Shown here piece by piece: positions 44,876 to 54,385 of a stretch of 64,000 bases of DNA; within the stretch, counting starts at the first letter, position 1; the number at the start of each line of letters is the position of its first letter. Origin of the DNA: Candidatus Zixiibacteriota bacterium. GTDB lineage: Bacteria; Zixibacteria; MSB-5A5; GN15; FEB-12. A program made the position numbers and the translations under genes. The stretch lies in assembly GCA_024280215.1 (NCBI GenBank), contig JAJRQO010000036.1, positions 93,798 to 157,797 on the forward strand. The letters are read 5' to 3'. The notes below the pieces were generated by a model that worked only from the letters and a program-made list of their open reading frames with translations, had not been told where the DNA came from and ran no database searches.

Positions 44876-46393
44876 CTAATAACCAGATTCCGAGGTGTGA
44901 CATTCGGTACAATTCATCTCAGCCCAGGCACCATCAACATCTTCTGGATGAGTGAAATCAAGACCTGCTAAATTATGTTCAAGTTCCAAAACATTTTCAG
45001 AAGGTCCTTGTGCCACAATAAGATGACAAGTTGAGCAGTCATTAGAAAGAACTTTACCATATTGATTTTTCATCACTCCGTCATGACATCTAAAACAGCC
45101 ATCATTGACAAAATGGGAAAGATTATTTTGTCTATCGCGGTAGTCTGTTTTCATTTCTGGGAAGAAATTTTGTTCATATATTTGTACAAGCTCTTTTATT
45201 GCTTGAATAATAAGAGGTCTTTTCTCTTTTGCAAGTATTGGGTATTCTTCTTCATAATAGGTAACTAATTTAGCTCGAATAGAATCAAGAGCTTGAGGCT
45301 TTGTTTCGTATTCAGCATTTAAAAGTTCCAGCCCAACCTCGCGAATATATTTCAATTCAGGAGAAATTCTCCGAGTAGAGATTGCTAAGTTAATAAGTTT
45401 GGCAGGAGAGTTAAATTTGTGTGATGGTCTGTTGTGACAGTCCATACAGTCAAACCGACGAACTTCAGTCAGTGGATTTGAAAAATCAGGAGCTTCTTCA
45501 TCTGGGTCGGTATACACAAGTGTATCACCAGTTTCATTATTGATAATTCTAACCCAGTTGATTTCTTCACGTTTGTAGTCATTAGCAACATAGTCCACGG
45601 TAGAGCCTAACATGTGCCAATGGATACCTTCAAGTTTACCAGTTCTTGGGTTTCCACCACCAATTTTGACAAGCATTTTTATTGTCCAAGGTGAGTTATC
45701 TTCATCAGTTTTATAGTATGTGTGTGTCACCATTTTTTCGCCATAGAATTGCTGTGGCCAATGACAGCCTTCACATGTTTCCTGTGCGGGACGAAGATTA
45801 TGTACTGGTGTTTGAATTGGACGGCTAAATGAGTTAGCAGCCATCGCATAGAGCTGACGCATTCCGTCAACTTTTGCTTTTACATAAAACGATGCTCCAG
45901 GTCCAATATGACATTCAACACAAGGAACACGGGCATGGGCAGAGTTTTTATAAGTAATAAATTGTGGCGACATAACCTCATGACAGGTTTCCCCGCAGAA
46001 ATTAACTGAATCGGTCGCCTCGTATGCTTTGGTTCCAGAATAAATAACTAAAATAATCAATACCCCTAAAACACCCAAGAAAATCCCGATATTTCGTATA
46101 TAATGAGGATCGGTAGTATCAAATGTCAGGTTGAATTTAAATTCTTCCCCTTTTGCTCGGGCTTTTCTGACTTGACGCCATACTGAAACCATGAATAAGC
46201 CAAAACCAAGAACCGCAAACATCGGAGCGATTACAAATGTAACCAAAGAACGATATGGATTCTCAGATGCACCACCAGTTAAATCAATTAACAGGAGTAC
46301 AAAAAAGAGTAGCAAGCCAGCTACAAACAAAGCTGCACCAATACCACCCAATGGGTTTCTCAAAAGAGACCGTTTTCTTAATTCTGTCATCAT
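44876..46393 (-). CDS. ImcH-like heptahaem NapC/NirT cytochrome
   Basis: 505 residues. Three N-terminal helices (about 17-37, 48-68 and 100-122) are followed by seven haem motifs: CGETCH (CX3CH, typical of the first NapC-type site), CVECH, CEGCH, CMDCH, CFRCH, CSTCH and CTECH. Size, helix number and haem number match ImcH of Geobacter, an inner-membrane menaquinol oxidase for high-potential extracellular acceptors. It lies downstream of the decahaem and porin genes on the same strand, so it can feed the outer-membrane conduit. Assignment to ImcH rests on architecture, not on a database search. Confidence 0.85.
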   Translation of the reverse strand: MMTELRKRSLLRNPLGGIGAALFVAGLLLFFVLLLIDLTGGASENPYRSLVTFVIAPMFAVLGFGLFMVSVWRQVRKARAKGEEFKFNLTFDTTDPHYIRNIGIFLGVLGVLIILVIYSGTKAYEATDSVNFCGETCHEVMSPQFITYKNSAHARVPCVECHIGPGASFYVKAKVDGMRQLYAMAANSFSRPIQTPVHNLRPAQETCEGCHWPQQFYGEKMVTHTYYKTDEDNSPWTIKMLVKIGGGNPRTGKLEGIHWHMLGSTVDYVANDYKREEINWVRIINNETGDTLVYTDPDEEAPDFSNPLTEVRRFDCMDCHNRPSHKFNSPAKLINLAISTRRISPELKYIREVGLELLNAEYETKPQALDSIRAKLVTYYEEEYPILAKEKRPLIIQAIKELVQIYEQNFFPEMKTDYRDRQNNLSHFVNDGCFRCHDGVMKNQYGKVLSNDCSTCHLIVAQGPSENVLELEHNLAGLDFTHPEDVDGAWAEMNCTECHTSESGY

Positions 46394-46503
46394 AATACTA
46401 TATCCTTCATTATAAAAATCAATTCACTCATAGTGAACATTTCATTTTCAGTTGGATTAGTATAGAAGAAAAACAAAACAAAACAAGTACTTTTTTTCAC
46501 AAA

Positions 46504-46529
46504 GTCGTACCGCTTTGTGGCGGTACGAC
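46504..46529. repeat. Perfect 10-bp hairpin between porin and ImcH-like genes
   Basis: GTCGTACCGC (46504-46513) pairs with GCGGTACGAC (46520-46529) around TTTGTG. No T-run follows on the minus strand. It may tune expression between the genes or be a REP-like repeat. Confidence 0.6.
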
Positions 46530-46613
46530 TTAGACAAGAGAAGGAAAAACATTAGGAGGACTATTTTAGCTACATTTTACTGCCAAATTTATCAGCAGAG
46601 TACCAAAATCTTC

Positions 46614-48803
46614 TTAAAAATTGATATTAAATCCAGATCGAATCATGAAATATGAACCGGATTCATTACCAAATACATATCCTTGATCATCAGTTAAATC
46701 AGCATATTCACCATCAAAAGTAAATGTCATTGTTGGTGATAATTTATAAGAGAAGCCACCATTAAATTTAAAGAGTGTATAATCTAAATCTGAGTAACTG
46801 TTCATATTAGTGAAATCATAATCCTGGTTTTCAACAAGATCGCCACCAGTTAGAGCAGAAATTTCTGCTAAATCTGGCATTTGAACTTCATCCAATGCGG
46901 ACTCTGCTTTGTTCCATGTTACCATACCATAAAAACGCATTTTCTCTGAAGCAATAAAATTCATAGTTGCAAACAGATTGTGCACTTTGCTTTTATAATC
47001 AGTCATAGCATAAATTGAACCATAATGTCGAGCGTCGCCACCGGCGTCGCGGAATATATGGCCACCTCAGCCATCAAAAACAGCAACAGTTATCGGCAAA
47101 CGTGATTTATCATAATTATATGAATAACCAGTATGCATTGAGAACCGTTCTGTCGGATTATACATGACTGTAATAGATGGAATAAACGATGAATGCTCAA
47201 CATCAAGTGAATCAAGATCATCATTTTTATCAAGCTTCCCTTTGAGACCAAAGGTTGCTGATAATTTCATGCTTGGATTGTAACTCATATTCCAATCAAA
47301 TGATAACACTTGAGTTGGAAGAGTTGTAATATCCTGATATCTAAGTGATTCTCTTTGGAAATAGAACACCCAATTTGATGTTGGTACTAATGGCTCTAAA
47401 CGAGCATCACCATGTCCAGCTTCTTCAAAAAATCCTCTTCCTGATACAAAAGGATCAGAAATTTTTTCAAAACGAACTTTGAGTGATGAACGCATTGAGA
47501 GACCTTGACGGTATTTCAATTTACCTTGCAGATATAGTTTCTTAGTTGAAAGACCATCATCTACTGTAGGATAATTATCACGATTAACAATATCATAACC
47601 GATTAACCCAGACAAAGTTGTTTTAGCGTTCATTCGCTTGATAAGTTCAGCAGATAAATTGACATTAGTTCTATTAAGTGCTGAATAACGAGTAAAATCA
47701 AAATCAACATAATTGCTATCTGCGAGACCTTCTCTAAAGGTTGGTAAATCTATATAGATAGAGTCCGAATCAAATTTTGATAGAGCAACTTTTGTAATCA
47801 ATTTTGTTTTCATATCTAAAAATGTTGCATAGTTAAAAATTGATGAATAAGAATTGGTCTTGAGTGAAGTAAACTTATTTTCAGCAGAGGCATATCCAAT
47901 GACACCAGCAAGATAGCCTTGTCCTACATTACGTTTGAATTTAACTTTGTGAGACATTTTTTCAGTTTTTGGTACAACAGAAAATTCTGCTTCTGTATCT
48001 TCATATATAACCCGAGGACCAAACTCACCTCCAGAACCACCATTGGTTGGATGTCTGGCATCATCATAATAAGTAATCGATTTTGAATTTTGTGGGTCAT
48101 ACAACCGATAACCAAATTGATAACCAATATTAAAATTGGCAACATCGGCATCAACACCAACTTCAAGATTATGTTGGGTGTTGTTGACTTCAGCACTCAT
48201 AGATGTTAAATGACAACTGAAACAATGGGTTGAAGCAATTTTTTGTTCATGACCATTTTTTAATATCATCCGATGAGTCGCATTCAGGCGGACATTATTT
48301 TTTTCAGATAATAAAAGAGAAAATTTCGTCAAGATTTCTTGACGGTGTGTATTATAATCAGCATTCGGATCTTGGATATCATGCGTCAACATCTTACCAC
48401 TTAAGGCATCGGTAGCTGGTAAATACTCCCGAGCTTCAATGTTGGTTAAGAGATCCTGACCTTCTTGTTTGAGTAAAGAACGATATTGAACTGATAATTT
48501 CATTTTATCAGAAATTGTAGATTGTAACTTCGCAAAAGCATTCTTATTATCATAATAATGAGAAGTAAAACGAAATATAGAATTAGAACCTGTAGAAAGA
48601 TAATTCAGAGCAAACTCTGGAAGAGTTTCATTGTCTCCTTTATTGTATTCTCCTACTTTTTTGGCGTAGTCACTGAATTCAGTATAATGACCACCAATCC
48701 AAATTGAATAACTTTCAGTAGTTGGTCCATCGCCAGCAAAAACAATCGAACTTGCCAGAAGAAGGACAACTAATACAAAGACAAACTTTAACATTGATTT
48801 CAT
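46614..48803 (-). CDS. MtrB/PioB-like outer-membrane porin, interrupted by in-frame TGA
   Basis: A 729-codon frame, close to the length of MtrB. It has a signal peptide (about 1-23, ending VFAG), then beta-barrel strands throughout, and ends in Phe (NINF), the usual signal for outer-membrane insertion. It is broken by a single TGA at 47067-47069 (codon 579). Before it the protein reads VAVFDG and after it GGHIFRDAGGDARHYGS, then barrel strands continue in the same frame. Without read-through, a 578-residue protein lacking the last strands would be made. One haem motif (HCFSCH, about residue 195) is present, unusual in a porin. It follows the decahaem gene by 9 nt. Expected role: sheath for the decahaem cytochrome across the outer membrane. 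Confidence 0.8.
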
Positions 48804-48812
48804 ATTGTTTTC

Positions 48813-49739
48813 CTATCTGGTTAAGGCTTGACCACCGGTTGAGGTTGCTTGTGATGGTAAGTCAGAGCCATGAATTTCTGTATGACACTGGGTACATTTT
48901 GTAGTAAAGCCACGTTCCATACTGTCATAATCTGATGTACCAGCTCTTTCAGGAGCCTGTGGTGTTGCAAAGTCACCATCAACCGATACAACGGTTGCGT
49001 GGAAATGCATTGGGTGACAGCTTAAACAAAGTGAAGGTTCAGATTGTTTTAAGAGATTGTCGGCAATTGTTCCATGTGGAGAATGACAAATCATACAATC
49101 TTCCATAACTGGTGCATGTTCATACACAAACGGACCTTCTTTTTCAGCATGACAACTATAACAAAGCTCTGCCCCACTATTATCCATTGTCAAACGTGCT
49201 GGTTCACCATGAGCTCCATGACAATCAACACACTCAAGTTTACCTTCACCAATTGGATGGTGCGATGGCATTGATAGTGAAGCCCGTACATCGGTATGGC
49301 ATTTTAAGCAATTATCCGATGATCTTTTCACTACATGCTTCTCTACTTTTGCATGAACTGTGTGACAGTCCGCACAAGTAAGGTCGGCATTACCATGTGC
49401 TGAGAAATTCCAATTGTTGAATTTATGAGATTTGTGACATGTGAGACATAATTCTTTTGCTCCAAACTGTCCCGAGTTTGCCGGATTGATAATCATCTCC
49501 GGATTGCCGTCTTCTATATGATCAATTCCGGAACCATGACAGGTTTCACAAGTGGCATCAGATAGATGGCTTTTTGAACTGAAATAGATACCATGTGCCG
49601 TAGCACCAAAATCACTGGTGACTTCATCATGGCAGCTTGAACAAACTTCATCAGACACACCAGCCAAAATCGACTGTGATGTCAGAAGAATCACGAATAC
49701 AATCATTAGCAGCAGACCGCTGCAAACTTTGTTTTTCAT
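48813..49739 (-). CDS. MtrA/DmsE-like decahaem cytochrome c
   Basis: 308 residues with a signal peptide (about 1-26) and ten CxxCH motifs spread evenly to near the C-terminus (CSSCH first, CTQCH last). This is the size and haem number of MtrA/PioA/DmsE cytochromes, which thread electrons through an MtrB-type barrel; the gene order decahaem then porin supports that. It is the first gene of the operon, with TetR-type palindromes in its upstream gap. The C-terminus is Gly/Thr/Ser-rich. No lipobox, so it is periplasmic rather than a surface cytochrome; no outer-surface MtrC-like protein is in the window. Confidence 0.9.
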   Translation of the reverse strand: MKNKVCSGLLLMIVFVILLTSQSILAGVSDEVCSSCHDEVTSDFGATAHGIYFSSKSHLSDATCETCHGSGIDHIEDGNPEMIINPANSGQFGAKELCLTCHKSHKFNNWNFSAHGNADLTCADCHTVHAKVEKHVVKRSSDNCLKCHTDVRASLSMPSHHPIGEGKLECVDCHGAHGEPARLTMDNSGAELCYSCHAEKEGPFVYEHAPVMEDCMICHSPHGTIADNLLKQSEPSLCLSCHPMHFHATVVSVDGDFATPQAPERAGTSDYDSMERGFTTKCTQCHTEIHGSDLPSQATSTGGQALTR

Positions 49740-49833
49740 TTCTGCTCACCTCATTGTTAGTTTCATTACTTACCTCCTGTTGGCGTTTTAGTGCCAACAT
49801 ATAAAAATAAATCTATATAAAACGGGATAAAGA

Positions 49834-49849
49834 TAGTTATCGCTAACTA
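49834..49849. promoter_or_regulatory. Candidate TetR operator 1
   Basis: TAGTTA-TCGC-TAACTA, perfect 6-bp arms, in the leader of the decahaem-porin-ImcH operon, about 95 nt upstream of the start codon. The same AGTTA-N4-TAACT core occurs upstream of the TetR gene (50621-50634). Confidence 0.55.
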
Positions 49850-49959
49850 ACTTTAGTGACCCAAAATTATCTGGGTGTGCATTCTATACACTACTATTTT
49901 TTTCAATTTATTGTCAGCCATCTCAAATAATATCCTATTTCGTCCACATACAAGACTAA

Positions 49960-49981
49960 GTTAGTTATTGTTCACTAACTA
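49960..49981. promoter_or_regulatory. Candidate TetR operator 2
   Basis: GTTAGT and ACTAAC arms overlap TAGTTA and TAACTA arms with an 8-nt spacer TTGTTCAC, and another GTTAGT follows at 49983. It lies just after the TetR gene and about 220 nt before the decahaem gene. Confidence 0.45.
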
Positions 49982-49998
49982 TGTTAGTATAAAAAAAC

Positions 49999-50607
49999 TT
50001 ACTCTTCTTTGTTTGTTGTTAATCCCCGTGCGTAAATAGGTACATTGTTAGCAACAACATCTTCAGGTTTATATGCTTTACCTTGAAAGCCTTTCCAAAG
50101 AGTAGTTGATAATGCACAATCAAACACCATCCCTGTAAAACAGCGAGCGGTGATTTCATTATTTTTCTTAATAATTTTTCCATCTTCATAAAAACGATCA
50201 AACTGTTTAATCAAAAATTTTACATAGGTGCCACGAATAATTTGGTATACACGTTTTGCTTTACTGTGCCCTCGTAAGGCAGAGAACAAAAGAAGCCGAT
50301 AGATATCTTCATTTTTTGTGAAATAGTGAATTATATGAAGGGCAAAAGATTCTAAAAATGGTTGAATCTCTGTTTCTTTTTCTAACTCAGGGAAAAGATC
50401 ATTGGTACCCAAGCGAGATTCGATTGCATCGAGGACAGAATCGTAAATTGCTTCTTTTGACGAATAATGCCTGTAAAGTGCTGGCTCTGTTATTGAACAG
50501 GCATCAGCTAACTGTTTAATAGTAACTTTATCATATCCAGATTCAGAAAAAAGACGAGTTGCTTCTTCCAAAATCTGTGCTTTTCTATCTATCGATCCTG
50601 CTCTCAT
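49999..50607 (-). CDS. TetR/AcrR-family regulator
   Basis: 202 residues. An N-terminal helix-turn-helix (about 8-55, RKAQILEEATRLFSESGYDKVTIKQLADACSITEPALYRHYSSKEAIY in the family pattern) is followed by an all-helical ligand-binding domain. Its gene lies immediately upstream of the decahaem cytochrome operon, in the same direction with a 259-nt gap. Palindromes with the same AGTTA/TAACT half-sites occur in that gap and upstream of its own start codon, suggesting control of the cytochrome operon and of itself. TetR regulators beside outer-membrane conduit genes are also known in Geobacter. Confidence 0.9.
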   Translation of the reverse strand: MRAGSIDRKAQILEEATRLFSESGYDKVTIKQLADACSITEPALYRHYSSKEAIYDSVLDAIESRLGTNDLFPELEKETEIQPFLESFALHIIHYFTKNEDIYRLLLFSALRGHSKAKRVYQIIRGTYVKFLIKQFDRFYEDGKIIKKNNEITARCFTGMVFDCALSTTLWKGFQGKAYKPEDVVANNVPIYARGLTTNKEE

Positions 50608-50620
50608 AATAACCTTTCAG

Positions 50621-50634
50621 AGTTAACATTAACT
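50621..50634. promoter_or_regulatory. Candidate TetR operator 3 (autoregulation)
   Basis: AGTTA-ACAT-TAACT, directly upstream of the TetR gene start codon (about 14 nt before ATG on the minus strand), with a further ACTAAC half-site attached. Matches the core of 49834-49849. Confidence 0.55.
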
Positions 50635-50963
50635 AACATACATATTCAAATTTAAATGTCAAGAAAAATTTTCACTTAATTGTGATTTTTTTCACTTACT
50701 TTTTAAAAAGGGAAAAGCGACTACATCAGTTTGGATTTCTTTTTCTTTTATCGTTCAACAGCTTACAATTCAAAAGAAAGAAATTATATGTCGATAAAAA
50801 TCATCAGGTATAGTATGATTTAGGTAGTTGTAATAATTAATTTAAATGAAAATTTTTAAATTTTTTAAGCAAAACAAACCTCTGGACTATTGCTCTCAAT
50901 AATTGTATGATATTTAAAATTGAAAAATTATTTAACATAACGAAAGTTAGAGGTATGAGTCTT
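50635..50963. other. A+T-rich divergent gap
   Basis: About 330 nt between the TetR gene and the HD-domain gene. Very A+T-rich, with a TTTTCACTT / TTTTTTCACTT direct repeat near 50671 and 50690. No gene or clear structure. Promoters for both sides should lie here. Confidence 0.5.
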
Positions 50964-51509
50964 ATGAGCAACGCACATCACGAATTGGTTCTCCGTCTGT
51001 TTCCAGAAATGGAAATGATTCAAGATGTTAATTTACGTAACAAAACTATCGCATGTTGGATTGAAGCAATTGAGTTTCGGGGTTGGACCGAAGAACTGCT
51101 CCGAGGGATTCCATTTACGCTCTTAGCACCAAATTGTAAAATAACATTTATTGACCATGTTAGAGCATGTGTTCTTATGTGTATCGCCTGCGATAAAGTT
51201 CTCGATGAAGTACACGGTGATTTAAAAACAAAAGTGAATCTTGACTATCTCATCTCTGGTGCATTACTTGCCGATGTTGGTAAACTGTTAGAGTTTGAAA
51301 TCATCGACGGTAAACCAAACAAATCGGACTATGGTATGCATATCCGTCATCCTTTTTCTGGTGTAGGACTTGCCTTTAAACATGATTTACCATCTGAAGT
51401 GATGCATGTGATTGCGACACATTCCAAAGAAGGACACGGAGAGAAATTACTACCTGAATCAATCATTTTCCATCATTGTGATTTTATTGATTTTGATTTA
51501 GTACGATAG
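50964..51509 (+). CDS. HD-domain protein
   Basis: About 181 residues from MSNAHHE. Conserved HD-fold residues: His in FIDHVRAC (H about 54), the AD pair in ALLADVGKLLEFE, a His in IRHPFSGVGLA and HVIATHSKEG, which together bind a divalent metal. The family comprises phosphohydrolases of nucleotides and related signals; the substrate is unknown. I prefer 50964 as the start because TTAGAGG lies nine nt upstream; ATGs at 50955 and 50907 are also in frame. It is followed by palindromes and then the homoaconitase-like gene. Confidence 0.75.
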   Translation: MSNAHHELVLRLFPEMEMIQDVNLRNKTIACWIEAIEFRGWTEELLRGIPFTLLAPNCKITFIDHVRACVLMCIACDKVLDEVHGDLKTKVNLDYLISGALLADVGKLLEFEIIDGKPNKSDYGMHIRHPFSGVGLAFKHDLPSEVMHVIATHSKEGHGEKLLPESIIFHHCDFIDFDLVR

Positions 51510-51555
51510 GTGCCTGAAGGCACTTTTAATTGCACCGACAAGAATATATGTTATT

Positions 51556-51616
51556 GTAGGGCAGGTCTCTCTTTTGAGACCTACCTATGTAGGGGCGTTA
51601 CATGTAACGCCCCTAC
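51556..51616. repeat. Two GTAGG-footed palindromes
   Basis: GTAGGGCAGGTCTC with GAGACC (51556-51585) is followed by a perfect 28-nt palindrome (51589-51616, GTAGGGGCGTTACA plus its complement). The second is repeated at 53697-53724 with one mismatch. Confidence 0.8.
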
Positions 51617-51685
51617 GAAACAGGATCCATAATCAAATTGGAAATGACATTGATAAAAAAATTGTATTAAATAGAAAAACACACT

Positions 51686-53659
51686 ATGAAACCAAAACAA
51701 AATCTTGTTGAAAAAATCGCCCAACGTTTTGCTGTTGGACTTGAAAACAACCACACCGTACAATCAGGTGACTACCTTTCAATCTCCCCTGCTCATGTTA
51801 TGACCCATGACAACACGGGAGCAGTTATTCCAAAATTTCAATCTATCGGTGCAACAAAAATTGCTAACCCAAGACAGATTGTAAACACTCTTGACCATAA
51901 CGTACAAGACACAAGCGAAGCAAATGTAGCTAAGTATAAAAAAATCGAAGCCTTCGCAAAATCTATGGGACATGACTTCTATCCCGCTGGTCGAGGTATC
52001 GGGCATCAGATTATGTGCGAAGAAGGGTACGCTTTCCCAGGTACGATGGTTGTTGCATCAGACTCACATTCAAATATGTATGGCGGTCTTGGCGTACTCG
52101 GAACGCCGATTGTTAGAACCGATGCTGCCGCACTCTGGGCGACTACTCGGACATGGTGGCAGGTTCCACCAGTTGCCAAAGTAACTCTTACGGGTAAGAT
52201 GCAAGCTGGCGTGACAGGTAAAGATGTCATCGTCACCCTCTGTGGTCATTTCAACAACGATGAAGTTCTGAATCATGCTATCGAATTTTGTGGAGATGGT
52301 GTCGCCGAACTTTCTATTGACGAAAGACTAACTATTGCCAATATGACAACCGAATGGGGTGCCTTAGTTGGACTCTTCCCTATTGATGATGTAACAACCA
52401 AGTGGATTGAAAAACGAATTGACTTTGTTGCCAAGCGTGGCTTGGCTGGCATACCATCAGATGCTGATGCCGTTGATGGTGTGCATCCTCGTTTGAATAC
52501 AACACGTCTTGAAAAATTAAAAACAGACAATCTGCAAGCCGACGCTGATGCATACTACGCCAAAGAGTTGACCCTTGATTTGTCAACTGTCACTCCGCAC
52601 GCATCGGGTCCTGACCATGTAAAAGTAATGACTCCTATTGCGAACATGTCGGACATAAAAATTCAAAAAGCATATTTGGTTTCATGTGTGAATAGTCGAG
52701 TGATGGATCTCGCTCAAGCTGCCGAAGTTGTCGACGGTAAAAAAGTCGCAGACACCGTAGAGTTCTATATCGCAGCGGCATCTTCAGAAGTACAAGCTGA
52801 ATCCGAACAACGCGGTGACTGGCAAAAACTTGTCGACGCAGGTGCCAAGGTTCTCGCTCCGGGTTGCGGAATGTGTATCGGTCTCGGTGTTGGACTTCTT
52901 GAGGATAACGAAGTCGGTATCTCTGCTACAAATAGAAACTTCAAAGGACGGATGGGTTCCAAATCCGCCCAAGCATATTTAGCCTCTCCTGCGGTGGTGG
53001 CAGCATCGGCACTTGCGGGACATATCGCTATGCCATTTGAAATGGATGTCGCCGAAGTGAAAGCATCTATCAAAGAAAATAAAAAAACAGCTTCAGCCTC
53101 TTCGGTTTCTATAGTTGATGGGTTCCCTCAGACTGTTGCTGGTGATTGTGTCTTTTGTCACTTAGACAATTTGAACACCGATGGTATCTACCCTGGTAAA
53201 TATACCTACATCGATGATTTCACTGCTGAACAACAAGCCGAAGTTGTCATGGAGAACTATGACGTTGAATTTTCCAAAAGCGTCAACAAAGGCGACATAT
53301 TAGTTGGTGGATATAATTTTGGTTCGGGTTCATCACGTGAACAAGCAGCGACGGCACTTATGCATAGAGGAATTAAATTGGTTATCGCAGGTTCATTTTC
53401 TGAAACCTACAAACGCAACGCTATCAACAATGGCTTTTTGGCAATTGAATGCCCAGCTCTTGTTGAAGATTTAAAAGATGCTCATGGTACTGATAGCTTA
53501 ACGGTTTATACCGATGCGGAAATTCAAATTGATTTTGGCAATGCTTCACTAAGCTACAATAATAAAAATTACAGCCTTCAGGCTGTTGGTGCCGCCGCAC
53601 AGGAACTGATTATCATCGGTGGTCTCGAAAACTGGGTAAAGCAGGCGATAAGTAAATAA
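51686..53659 (+). CDS. Homoaconitase/aconitase, fungal Lys4 type
   Basis: 657 residues. The large domains carry [26 protein letters not shown] and VRTDAAA, the iron-sulfur cysteines are in VSCVNSR and GCGMCIG, and a fused swivel domain has [21 protein letters not shown] sequence. Segment after segment resembles yeast Lys4 homoaconitase as I know it, including [11 protein letters not shown] and a C-terminal GGLENWVK. It would interconvert homocitrate/homoisocitrate or citrate/isocitrate through a [4Fe-4S] cluster. No homocitrate synthase or homoisocitrate dehydrogenase is nearby, so plain aconitase or 2-methylcitrate-cycle use (a PrpD-family gene follows) is equally possible. Confidence 0.88.
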   Translation: MKPKQNLVEKIAQRFAVGLENNHTVQSGDYLSISPAHVMTHDNTGAVIPKFQSIGATKIANPRQIVNTLDHNVQDTSEANVAKYKKIEAFAKSMGHDFYPAGRGIGHQIMCEEGYAFPGTMVVASDSHSNMYGGLGVLGTPIVRTDAAALWATTRTWWQVPPVAKVTLTGKMQAGVTGKDVIVTLCGHFNNDEVLNHAIEFCGDGVAELSIDERLTIANMTTEWGALVGLFPIDDVTTKWIEKRIDFVAKRGLAGIPSDADAVDGVHPRLNTTRLEKLKTDNLQADADAYYAKELTLDLSTVTPHASGPDHVKVMTPIANMSDIKIQKAYLVSCVNSRVMDLAQAAEVVDGKKVADTVEFYIAAASSEVQAESEQRGDWQKLVDAGAKVLAPGCGMCIGLGVGLLEDNEVGISATNRNFKGRMGSKSAQAYLASPAVVAASALAGHIAMPFEMDVAEVKASIKENKKTASASSVSIVDGFPQTVAGDCVFCHLDNLNTDGIYPGKYTYIDDFTAEQQAEVVMENYDVEFSKSVNKGDILVGGYNFGSGSSREQAATALMHRGIKLVIAGSFSETYKRNAINNGFLAIECPALVEDLKDAHGTDSLTVYTDAEIQIDFGNASLSYNNKNYSLQAVGAAAQELIIIGGLENWVKQAISK

Positions 53660-53666
53660 TAAATTT

Positions 53667-53724
53667 GTAGGGCGGGTCTTTCCGAGACCTGACACCGTAG
53701 AGGCGTTACATGTAACGCCCCTAC
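53667..53724. repeat. Two GTAGG-footed palindromes (second set)
   Basis: GTAGGGCGGGTCT...AGACCTGACACC (53667-53696), then GTAGAGGCGTTACA plus complement (53697-53724). With 51556-51616 they bracket the homoaconitase-like gene in the same order. Confidence 0.78.
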
Positions 53725-53748
53725 AAAAGATAAATGGATATTTGGTAA

Positions 53749-54357
53749 GTGAAAAAAAAACGTAATTCCATAATTACATCTATATATATCATAACATTGA
53801 TTTCTATTCTTTACACTGTTTGGTGCGAATATGATATCAATAAATTTTATGATTCCTATAATTTCAAACCCCTTATAGAAGATATTTCAATTAATGGAGA
53901 AACTCAAAGTTACAGTTTTAATGTAGATTATTCAGGAACTTATTCGGTTGGAGTTTATTTTCAGAGGATAATAGACTATGATATTATATATAATTCTACT
54001 TTAGATAAAAATTTATCTTTTGATTGGGAAATAAAAGATAGTACACCGCAAATTATTACAAACAACAAATTAGAGAAACATCGTAACTATCATTCTCATA
54101 CTACGAAGTTGTTCTATAAAATTATTGGTCAAGTAGAATTTCCATCAACTGGACCCCATACATTAACGATAACACCGAATAAAACAGATACAATCTTAAA
54201 TAGAACAAACCCTCAAGTCATAATCAAATGTATTGATTCCAACTATAAGGGATATGGATGGAAAAGTTTAATACCATTGATAATGAGTATTATATTTATA
54301 ATAATTAGTGTTATGAGCTTTTTAATAGATAGATTTTATTTTCAACGAAAAAAATAA
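53749..54357 (+). CDS. Membrane protein with extracytoplasmic domain, unknown
   Basis: 202 residues starting with GTG. A helix near residues 8-24 and another near 172-192 enclose an outside domain of about 145 residues with beta-sandwich-like patterns (SYSFNVDYSGTYSVGVYF, HTLTITPNKTD). No family recognised. Very A+T-rich compared with the metabolic genes on both sides, which may mean later acquisition. It lies between the homoaconitase and the PrpD-family genes without an obvious link to them. Confidence 0.6.
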   Translation: MKKKRNSIITSIYIITLISILYTVWCEYDINKFYDSYNFKPLIEDISINGETQSYSFNVDYSGTYSVGVYFQRIIDYDIIYNSTLDKNLSFDWEIKDSTPQIITNNKLEKHRNYHSHTTKLFYKIIGQVEFPSTGPHTLTITPNKTDTILNRTNPQVIIKCIDSNYKGYGWKSLIPLIMSIIFIIISVMSFLIDRFYFQRKK

Positions 54358-54385
54358 AACAACATACATAAAGGATTCTCCAAAA

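Noticed and set aside
47067..47069. TGA reassigned to a sense codon throughout the genome (code 4 or 25)
   Set aside because: TGA is the natural stop of purA, the gene at 7926-8651, the ABC permease, the DNA methyltransferase and others with normal lengths.
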